Assembly: GCA_964465155.1 (NCBI GenBank)
Contig: CAYXIH010000064.1
Coordinates: forward strand, 1 to 11,178
Direction of reading: 5' to 3'
DNA from: Spiro-02 sp964465155
GTDB taxonomy: Bacteria > Spirochaetota > Spirochaetia > Sphaerochaetales > Sphaerochaetaceae
DNA: 11,178 nucleotides
Under the pieces are notes generated by a model. It was not told the origin of the DNA. It ran no database searches and saw only the letters and a list, made by a program, of their open reading frames with translations. Below, piece by piece: positions 1-5,731 of this stretch; positions within the stretch are counted from its first letter, which is position 1, and each line of letters opens with the position of its first letter. Both the position numbers and the translations under genes were made by a program.

Positions 1-1
1 C

Positions 2-58
2 AATAGATCTGGACCACATGGTCACAGGCTGCTATCCTGGCTGGGAGGGGTATCATGA
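2..58 (+). CDS. Possible 3' end of an upstream gene (partial)
   Basis: Frame 2 is open from the window edge to a TGA at 56-58 and would encode a last segment ending LLSWLGGVS. The stop overlaps the Nudix start as ATGA, the same tight packing seen at the next junction (TGATG at 442-446), which is why I favour this frame. Only 18 residues are visible and they match nothing I recognise. A competing reading in frame 3 stays open to a TAG at 117-119 and has somewhat more G/C at third positions, but it would need a 65-nt overlap. Both are weak. Confidence 0.25.
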   Translation, partial: NRSGPHGHRLLSWLGGVS

Positions 59-444
59 AACATGTAGTTGTCGCTGCCGCAGTAATCCGGCGTGGAGAGA
101 AGATATTTTGTGCCTGTAGGGGAGGAAATGGTCCTCTGGCGCACAAGTGGGAGTTTCCCGGAGGAAAGCTGGAAAGCGCCGAGAATGGGGAGCAGGCCGT
201 TGTGCGGGAGATACGCGAGGAGCTTTCCTGTACTATAGCCGTGGATTCCTATCTCATGACCGTCGAGCATGATTACCCTACGTTCCACATCACCATGCAT
301 GCATATGCATGCCACCTTGTGGACGGAGAACCTGTAATTGGCGAACATACCGACAGCAAATGGCTGACGGTATCCGAACTGCCGACCCTCCAATGGGCTA
401 ACGCCGATATCCCGATCGTACGGCACCTCTGCCAGGAGCCCTGA
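55..444 (+). CDS. MutT/NudG-like Nudix hydrolase
   Basis: A 129-residue single-domain Nudix hydrolase, the usual length for MutT/NudG-type nucleoside triphosphate pyrophosphatases, which hydrolyse (often oxidised or modified) NTPs or dNTPs to NMP and pyrophosphate in the cytoplasm. The Nudix box spans residues 37-59: G37, E43 and REIREE at 51-56. The metal-binding acids E52, E55 and E56 are present. The Gly usually found after REUXEEX is Ser (S58), a mild deviation. WEFPGGKLE at 32-40 is typical of the MutT/NudG branch. ATG at 55 is preceded by a strong GGGAGGGG (43-50) four bases upstream. The stop overlaps the next start by one base (TGATG), implying coupled translation with the HKD-helicase. 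Family assignment is secure; the substrate (8-oxo-dGTP, CTP or a methylated dCTP) cannot be read from sequence. Confidence 0.93.
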   Translation: MKHVVVAAAVIRRGEKIFCACRGGNGPLAHKWEFPGGKLESAENGEQAVVREIREELSCTIAVDSYLMTVEHDYPTFHITMHAYACHLVDGEPVIGEHTDSKWLTVSELPTLQWANADIPIVRHLCQEP

Positions 445-3356
445 TGGACGAAGCCCTCTCTAGGAAATTCCTCCTGCAGTCGATCACGACAAGCTTCATT
501 GACTCGCAGATAGCATCACACCAGCAGTACCGCCCCCAGCTGTTGCTCAACGATCCTCCGCGCCAGAAAGTGCTCACCACGTTGATCCACGAGCTGCATA
601 CCTGCACCTCCTTCCGGTTCTCAGTTGCCTTTGTTACGGTCAGGGGATTGTACCAGCTGCACCAAGCCCTGCTGGATGCAATGCAGCGGGGTGTGCGGGG
701 GCAAATCCTCACCTCCGACTACCTGGGCTTCACCGACCCAGATGCACTACGGAGCATCCAGCGCCTCTATCCCAACATTGACCTGCGCGTATATTGTGAC
801 AAGGCATTCCACGCCAAGGGGTACATGTTCGACCATGGCGACTACCACTCGGTGGTGGTCGGAAGCTCCAACCTCACAGACAACGCCCTCTCGGTCAACC
901 GAGAGTGGAACGTCATGCTCCATAGCCTTCCCACGGGAGAACTCATGGGAAGGGTCAATGAGGAATTCTCCGATGCCTGGAACCAGGCTCATGATGTCAC
1001 CGATGCATGGCTTGCCCACTACGATATAGTGCATGCCGCCAAGCTCTCCGCTTGTGAGCTGGAGATGCCTGCCACTGAGAAGACCCCAGAGGATATCGTA
1101 CCCAACGCAATGCAGGCAGAGGCCTTGGCCTCGCTTGCCGCATTGCGCTCCCAGGGTGTGGGACGTGCCCTACTGATCTCAGCTACCGGAACCGGAAAGA
1201 CCTACTTGAGTGCATTCGACCTCAAGGCCTCCCAGGCCAAGCGGTTCTTGTTCATCGTACACCGGGAAACGGTGGCAAGGTCGGCCATGGAGAGTTTTCG
1301 CAACGTCATGGGACCCACATGGAGGTGTGGGATGCTGGGTGGGGGAGAGACCACCAACGAACCCAATGTCTTTGCCATGGTGCAGACACTCTCCAAGGAG
1401 AGTACCCTTGCGCAGCTTGCCACCGACCGGTTTGACTATATCGTAGTGGATGAAGTGCACCATGCCGCCGCTGGCTCATACCAACGGATACTGGAGCACT
1501 TTGCCCCCAAGTTCATACTTGGCATGACGGCCACACCCGAACGGTCGGACGGCTTTGACATCTACTCATTGTTTGACCACAACATAGCCTACCAGATCAG
1601 GCTCAACCAGGCGTTGGAGGCCGACATGCTGTGCCCGTTCCACTACTTTGGCGTGAGCGACCTGACGATCAACGGGGTGGTGGTGGATGACAAGACAACC
1701 TTTGGGGACCTGGTCAGCGAAGAGCGCGTGGCGCGAATCGACGAGGTGATCAGGCGCTACACCCTTGATACCCTCCCACACCGTGGCCTGATCTTCTGCA
1801 GCCGGGTGGAAGAGGCTCGCAGGCTCTCGGATGAACTGAACCTCATCGGGTACCGGACTGTCAGCCTGGGTGGCTCCGACGATGATTCGCTTCGGGAAGC
1901 TGCCATTGCACGCCTTGCCTCGGATGGAGATGACCACCTGGACTATATCCTCACGGTGGATATCTTCAACGAAGGGGTCGATATCCCATGCCTCAACCAG
2001 ATATTGATGCTGCGCCCCACACAGTCTGCCATCGTGTTCGTCCAACAGCTGGGTCGTGGCCTGCGCAAGGCCCCGGGCAAGCATTATGTGACGGTCATTG
2101 ACTTCATTGGCAACTACGACAACAACTTCTTGATCCCCGTGGCCCTGTTTGGGAACAACACCTACCAAAAGGACAGCCTGCGCCGCCAGACCAGCTGCGC
2201 CAGCTTGGGCATTGCGGGGGTGTCGACGATTGACTTTGACAAGGTCACGATGGAGCGTGTGTTCCAGTCGATCACCCACGCAAAGTTCGATAGCCTGAAG
2301 TTGCTGCGCGATGCATACCGGCAGGTATACATACAGTTGGGGAAGATCCCCACCATGATGGACTTTGTCCGGCTACAGAGCATCTCGCCCCAGCTGTTCA
2401 TCGACAGCAAGGGGAGCTACCATGGGTTCCTGCTCTCCATCGGGGAAGATGTTCCACACATTTGCGATGGAGCATCCAAGAGCCTCTTGTTCTTCAGCCA
2501 CATCCTAGCCCCAGGACTGAGGCCCCATGAGGGAGCCATTGTCGAAGCATTGCTTGCCAGCATGGGGAACCCCGTCTCCATTGACAGCGTGCAGGAGGCC
2601 ATGCAGCGCACCTACCCGTGGATCGAACGCTCCACCCAGGCGCTGGAAAGTGCGCTGCAGGTGCTCTCCAATGGCCACTACCTGGCAAAGAACCGGCGCA
2701 AGTTTGGTGAGATCGCATACTGTACCTGGAGCAATGGCTTGATATATCCGACAGCTACTTTCTTGGAGCTGCTTGAGAATGGAACATACCGTGACCAGCT
2801 GCAGCAGGTGCTTGCATATGGAACCTGGCGTTTCGAGCAGCGGGACAAGACCCTCCTGCGTGCGGGCAACCTCTTCCTCAACGATACCTACACCAGGCAG
2901 CAGGTGCTGCTGTTGCTGGGGTGGAAGGAGGAGGTCGTGTCGCTCAACATCGGTGGGTACATCCCCAACTATGAGAAGCTGGTGATCCCCATCTTCGTCA
3001 CATACCACAAGGACAGTGAGAACATCGACTCGGGGATCAACTACCAGGATGGCTTTGTTTCGCCCCAGGAGTTCATCTGGCAGTCCAAGAACAAGCGGAC
3101 CCTCCAGTCCCCGGAGATCCAGTGCATGGCCAGCCAGGCTACGAACCACGTCCGCCTGCCCCTGTTCGTCAAGAAGGACGATTCGGAGGGCGGCCTGTTC
3201 TACTATCTGGGAGACATGCGGGTACAGGAGATGGAGCAACAGCAGATCCGGACAGGACAAGGGACCGATGTCTCGATCGTGCAGGTGAGCCTGCGGATGC
3301 AAGACACCGTTGAGGAGGGGCTCTACCGGTATATCATCGGCTATGACGTGCAGTAG
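444..3356 (+). CDS. HKD nuclease-SF2 helicase fusion (DUF3427 type)
   Basis: A 970-residue multidomain DNA enzyme. Residues about 45-190 form one phospholipase-D-like nuclease domain with an HxK(x)4D motif (H123, K125, D130) followed by GSSN at 140-143. A single HKD normally needs a second copy, so dimerisation is inferred. Residues about 220-560 are an XPB/Ssl2-like superfamily 2 helicase: Walker A ATGTGKT at 247-253, DEVH at 336-339, TAT at 362-364, motif V DIFNEGVDIP at 506-515, and motif VI QQLGRGLRK at 534-542. All motifs look intact. The rest resembles the DUF3427 C-terminal region, with a stretch near 690-750 that may be a winged helix and a conserved-looking terminal module near 845-960. 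The start overlaps the Nudix stop and has AGGAG at 434-438. A role in DNA repair or in restriction-like defence is inferred from architecture; neither is shown. I see no typical terminator after the stop. Confidence 0.93.
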   Translation: MDEALSRKFLLQSITTSFIDSQIASHQQYRPQLLLNDPPRQKVLTTLIHELHTCTSFRFSVAFVTVRGLYQLHQALLDAMQRGVRGQILTSDYLGFTDPDALRSIQRLYPNIDLRVYCDKAFHAKGYMFDHGDYHSVVVGSSNLTDNALSVNREWNVMLHSLPTGELMGRVNEEFSDAWNQAHDVTDAWLAHYDIVHAAKLSACELEMPATEKTPEDIVPNAMQAEALASLAALRSQGVGRALLISATGTGKTYLSAFDLKASQAKRFLFIVHRETVARSAMESFRNVMGPTWRCGMLGGGETTNEPNVFAMVQTLSKESTLAQLATDRFDYIVVDEVHHAAAGSYQRILEHFAPKFILGMTATPERSDGFDIYSLFDHNIAYQIRLNQALEADMLCPFHYFGVSDLTINGVVVDDKTTFGDLVSEERVARIDEVIRRYTLDTLPHRGLIFCSRVEEARRLSDELNLIGYRTVSLGGSDDDSLREAAIARLASDGDDHLDYILTVDIFNEGVDIPCLNQILMLRPTQSAIVFVQQLGRGLRKAPGKHYVTVIDFIGNYDNNFLIPVALFGNNTYQKDSLRRQTSCASLGIAGVSTIDFDKVTMERVFQSITHAKFDSLKLLRDAYRQVYIQLGKIPTMMDFVRLQSISPQLFIDSKGSYHGFLLSIGEDVPHICDGASKSLLFFSHILAPGLRPHEGAIVEALLASMGNPVSIDSVQEAMQRTYPWIERSTQALESALQVLSNGHYLAKNRRKFGEIAYCTWSNGLIYPTATFLELLENGTYRDQLQQVLAYGTWRFEQRDKTLLRAGNLFLNDTYTRQQVLLLLGWKEEVVSLNIGGYIPNYEKLVIPIFVTYHKDSENIDSGINYQDGFVSPQEFIWQSKNKRTLQSPEIQCMASQATNHVRLPLFVKKDDSEGGLFYYLGDMRVQEMEQQQIRTGQGTDVSIVQVSLRMQDTVEEGLYRYIIGYDVQ

Positions 3357-3369
3357 TGGGGTTGCATTC

Positions 3370-3398
3370 TTCCCATTGCAATGTGTTTGCGATATACT
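3370..3398 (+). promoter_or_regulatory. Candidate promoter for the T-box/thrS transcript
   Basis: A -35-like TTCCCA (3370-3375, 4 of 6 matches) and a -10-like TATACT (3393-3398, 5 of 6) are 17 bp apart. Transcription would start near 3405, just before the 5' strand of T-box Stem I, which is where a T-box transcript should begin. The position supports the call more than the weak -35 does. Confidence 0.55.
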
Positions 3399-3404
3399 CG
3401 GGGG

Positions 3405-3645
3405 CAATGGCAGAGACGAAGAGAAGTAGTCGGGGCCAGGAGACCACAGAGAGGATGCCCGCGGTTGAGAGGCATCTGGTATCCTGCCGATGAACACCAC
3501 TTCCGAGCCGCAGGCCGAACAATGAGTAAGCCGTGCCGCAGAGCCCAGCGTGAAGGGTCAATGAGCGTCCCGCTCCATGGTGAAGAATGGACGGGAAAGC
3601 AAGGTGGAACCGCGGAAACATGAGAGCCTTTATGTTCCCGTCCTT
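3405..3645 (+). promoter_or_regulatory. T-box riboswitch, threonine specifier (ACC)
   Basis: A class I T-box leader that senses uncharged tRNA-Thr and controls thrS. The T-box signature AAGGTGGAACCGCGG lies at 3601-3615. Stem I can be folded by hand: GTCGG (3429-3433) with CCGAT (3487-3491), CAGGA (3436-3440) with TCCTG (3482-3486), ACC (3443-3445) with GGT (3478-3480), and GATGCC with GGCATC around the apical loop CGCGGTTGAGA. A purine-rich ACAGAGAG bulge lies on the 5' side. The specifier loop has AGTA (3425-3428) opposite GAAC-ACC-A; ACC at 3496-3498 is followed by the expected purine and decodes threonine, matching the downstream gene. Below the loop GAAG (3418-3421) pairs with CTTC (3500-3503). 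A GAGTAAGCCGTGCC segment follows Stem I. Small hairpins lie at 3563-3575 and 3574-3591. T-boxes are mostly known from Firmicutes, so transfer is plausible if the host is a spirochaete. Confidence 0.95.
3589..3645 (+). promoter_or_regulatory. T-box antiterminator and competing helix
   Basis: In the tRNA-bound state AAGG (3601-3604) pairs with CCTT (3642-3645). A seven-base bulge TGGAACC (3605-3611) is left free to bind the tRNA acceptor end, and GCGGAAACAT (3612-3621) pairs with ATGTTCCCGT (3632-3641) with one mismatch. The bulge begins UGGA, which predicts U as the discriminator base of the cognate tRNA-Thr. A mutually exclusive 9-bp helix is perfect: GGACGGGAA (3589-3597) with TTCCCGTCC (3635-3643). 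It is not followed directly by a U-run, so it may act as a sequestrator and not as the terminator itself. Confidence 0.8.
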
Positions 3646-3710
3646 GCCGGATGACGATTTCTTTGGAACGTCACGCCCGGCAATGGCTGGAGCACGAAGG
3701 CTTTTATTAT
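3625..3710 (+). terminator. Candidate T-box terminator with hairpin 3644-3683
   Basis: TTGCCGG (3644-3650) pairs perfectly with CCGGCAA (3677-3683), and inside it TGACG (3652-3656) pairs with CGTCA (3669-3673), giving a strong stem-loop. Farther out AGCCTT (3625-3630) can pair with AAGGCT (3697-3702), which runs straight into TTTTATTAT. The outer pairing would use the loop of the antiterminator and the inner hairpin uses its last bases (3644-3645), so this structure competes with the antiterminator. The 13-nt internal loops on each side make it unlike a textbook terminator, so the call is tentative. Confidence 0.4.
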
Positions 3711-3843
3711 ATCCGGACCCATGGGTCGGAAGGGGCATGGCGTTGATGCCCATCCTACCGAGACTGGGAACGGGAAAAACGAATGACCGGTTGCAGCATG
3801 GGGACGGAGTAGGTTCGCAGCGCAGCCGGAAAAGAGGTGTTGC
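3711..3843 (+). other. Structured distal 5' leader of thrS
   Basis: Between the T-box and thrS there are 133 more bases that I cannot assign to a gene. A 12-bp palindrome GACCCATGGGTC lies at 3716-3727. GGGCAT and ATGCCC, in roughly 3733-3752, can form a further hairpin. ACGGGAA (3770-3776) and GGACGG (3802-3807) both repeat the sequence that pairs with the antiterminator's 3' strand, so they are possible alternative partners. The thrS ribosome binding site AGAGGTG is at 3833-3839, four bases before ATG. No good internal promoter was seen. Confidence 0.4.
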
Positions 3844-5607
3844 ATGTCAGAGAAACTGACCGAGAAAGAACAGAAGGAACAGGAACAGCTTGCTAAGATC
3901 CGCCACTCCATGGCACACGTCATGGCCGAGGCGGTGCTGGAAATGTTCCCCACCGCACAGATTGCGATCGGACCCTCGATCGACAATGGATTCTACTATG
4001 ACTTCGACCTGCCCAGGCAGTTGACGAACGAAGACCTGGATGAGATCACCAAGCGGATGCAGGCGATCATCGCGCAGGACAAGCCGTTCGTCCGTACGGT
4101 CGTTTCCCGTGACGAGGCCCGCAAGCAGTTTGCCGGCCAGACCTACAAGCTTGAGCTGCTGGACGCCATCCCCGAAGGCGAAGAGGTCACGCTGTACAAC
4201 CAAGGCGGCTTCACCGACTTGTGCCGCGGCCCGCACGTTGCCTCCACCAAGGAGCTGCATGCCGACGCTTTCAAGCTGCTGAACATCGCAGGTGCCTACT
4301 GGAGGGGCAAGGAAACCAACCCCATGCTCACCAGGATCTACGGTACCGCATGGAAGAACCCCAAGGACCTGCGCCTGTACATGGAGCACCTTGCAGACAT
4401 CGAAAAGCGTGACCACCGCAAGCTCGGCAAGGAGCTTGACCTGTTCAGCCTCCACGAGGAAGCAGGTCCGGGCTTGGTCTATTGGCACCCACGAGGGGCT
4501 ATGATCCGCCAGACGATCGAGAACTTCTGGAGGGAAGAGCACTACAAGAATGGGTATGAGATGGTCTACACCCCCCATGTCGGCAAGGCATGGCTGTGGG
4601 AGACCAGCGGTCACCTGGGATTCTACAAGGACGGGATGTATCCTCCCATGGAGATGGACAAGGCCGACTACTACGTCAAGCCGATGAACTGCCCGTTCCA
4701 CATCATGATCTATCAGAACAGCAAGCACAGCTACAGGGACTTGCCCTTCCGCTGGTGCGAACTGGGCACCGTATACAGATATGAGAAGGCTGGTGCACTG
4801 CATGGCCTGATGCGCGTCCGTGGATTTACTCAGGATGATGCCCACCTGTTCGTCACACCAGAGCAGATGGACGAGGAGATCCGTGAAGTCCTGCGCTTCT
4901 CGCTGTATATGCTCCACTCATTCGGTTTCACCGATATCAAGGCCTACCTGTCGACCCAGCCGGAGAAATCGGTTGGAGAGAAGGAACGCTGGGATGCCGC
5001 CACAGAGGCACTGCGCAAGGCCATCGAGGCCGAGGGACTTGCCTATGACGTGGACGAGGGTGGTGGTGCCTTCTATGGTCCGAAGATCGACCTGAAGATC
5101 AAGGATGCAATTGGCCGTGAATGGCAGCTGTCGACCGTCCAGTTCGACTTCAACCTCCCCGAGCGCTTCAAGCTGACGTTCGTGGACAAGGACGGCGTCG
5201 AGAAGCGCCCGTACATGATCCACCGTGCGTTGCTGGGGTCGATCGAGCGGTTCTTCGGAGTCCTCGTGGAGCACTACGCTGGTGCATTCCCACCATGGCT
5301 TGCCCCCGAGCAGGTCAAGGTCATCCCTGTGGGTGAGGCATTCTTCGACTATGCGAAGAGCCTGGAGAAGCGCCTGCGCGAAGCAGGTCTGCGTGCATCC
5401 AGCGACCTTGGCGACGACCGCATGAACGCCAAGATCCGCAATGCCCAGAAGATGAAGATCCCGTACATGCTCGTCATCGGGGACAAGGAGGCGTCGGGTG
5501 ACCTCGTCGCAGTCCGTACCCGCACCGGCAAGCAGTCGACGATGTCCACCGATGAGTTCATTGCATCGGTCAAGCAGATCGTAGACAGCAAGGAACAGCT
5601 GCAGTAG
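3844..5607 (+). CDS. thrS: Threonine-tRNA ligase (class II), TGS-less
   Basis: Charges tRNA-Thr with threonine in the cytoplasm. The 587 residues carry an editing domain (HSMAH at 21-25 and CRGPH at 127-131, supplying the conserved H/H/C/H set), then a class II catalytic core. The zinc ligands C283, H334 and H460 correspond to C334, H385 and H511 of the E. coli enzyme at a constant offset of 51. Motif 2 Arg is R312 and motif 3 is HRALLGSIERF at 460-470. The C-terminal anticodon-binding domain covers about 490-580. The N-terminal TGS domain found in E. coli ThrRS is missing; a short charged leader (KLTEKEQKEQEQ) stands in its place. Such shorter forms occur in several bacterial lineages. ATG at 3844 has AGAGGTG four bases upstream, and no in-frame upstream extension encodes a TGS domain. 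It sits under a threonine T-box and ends in its own hairpin terminator. Confidence 0.97.
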   Translation: MSEKLTEKEQKEQEQLAKIRHSMAHVMAEAVLEMFPTAQIAIGPSIDNGFYYDFDLPRQLTNEDLDEITKRMQAIIAQDKPFVRTVVSRDEARKQFAGQTYKLELLDAIPEGEEVTLYNQGGFTDLCRGPHVASTKELHADAFKLLNIAGAYWRGKETNPMLTRIYGTAWKNPKDLRLYMEHLADIEKRDHRKLGKELDLFSLHEEAGPGLVYWHPRGAMIRQTIENFWREEHYKNGYEMVYTPHVGKAWLWETSGHLGFYKDGMYPPMEMDKADYYVKPMNCPFHIMIYQNSKHSYRDLPFRWCELGTVYRYEKAGALHGLMRVRGFTQDDAHLFVTPEQMDEEIREVLRFSLYMLHSFGFTDIKAYLSTQPEKSVGEKERWDAATEALRKAIEAEGLAYDVDEGGGAFYGPKIDLKIKDAIGREWQLSTVQFDFNLPERFKLTFVDKDGVEKRPYMIHRALLGSIERFFGVLVEHYAGAFPPWLAPEQVKVIPVGEAFFDYAKSLEKRLREAGLRASSDLGDDRMNAKIRNAQKMKIPYMLVIGDKEASGDLVAVRTRTGKQSTMSTDEFIASVKQIVDSKEQLQ

Positions 5608-5630
5608 CAGTTGCTTCCAGATTCAAACTC

Positions 5631-5672
5631 CAACAGCCGTCCTCGCAAAAGGGCGGCTGTTGTTGTGTTGTG
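5631..5672 (+). terminator. Rho-independent terminator of thrS
   Basis: A 12-bp stem, CAACAGCCGTCC (5631-5642) with GGGCGGCTGTTG (5651-5662) including one G-T wobble, closes on the loop TCGCAAAA and is followed by TTGTGTTGTG. It starts 23 bases after the thrS stop. The U-tract is broken by G residues, but stem strength and position fit well. Confidence 0.82.
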
Positions 5673-5680
5673 GGGGGATG

Positions 5681-5708
5681 AAAAAACCGGGAGGCAATTG
5701 CCTCCCGG
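5681..5708 (-). terminator. Rho-independent terminator of the GH3 gene
   Basis: A perfect 22-bp inverted repeat at 5687-5708 (arms CCGGGAGGCAA and TTGCCTCCCGG) is followed, on the minus strand, by six U residues (A-run 5681-5686). It lies 23 bases past the GH3 stop. On the plus strand it has no U-tract, so it should act only on the minus-strand gene, back-to-back with the thrS terminator. Confidence 0.92.
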
Positions 5709-5731
5709 TCGACCTGTGGGCAAGGGATCTC

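Noticed and set aside
1566..2279. 237-codon minus-strand frame
   Set aside because: Lies over intact helicase motifs on the plus strand and has no recognisable domain.
3495..3497. CAC (histidine) as the T-box specifier
   Set aside because: It would be followed by C, not the usual purine, and disagrees with thrS downstream; ACC one base later fits both.
2505..3500. 331-codon minus-strand frame
   Set aside because: Antisense to the helicase and to the T-box; composition is typical of a reverse-frame shadow (Leu/Val/His/Asp-rich, no motifs).
3381..3859. Small frames in the thrS leader (3381-3623, 3587-3859)
   Set aside because: They run through the folded T-box RNA and lack good ribosome sites; the RNA structure explains the sequence.
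3847..4917. 356-codon minus-strand frame
   Set aside because: Antisense to the editing and catalytic domains of ThrRS; same shadow composition.
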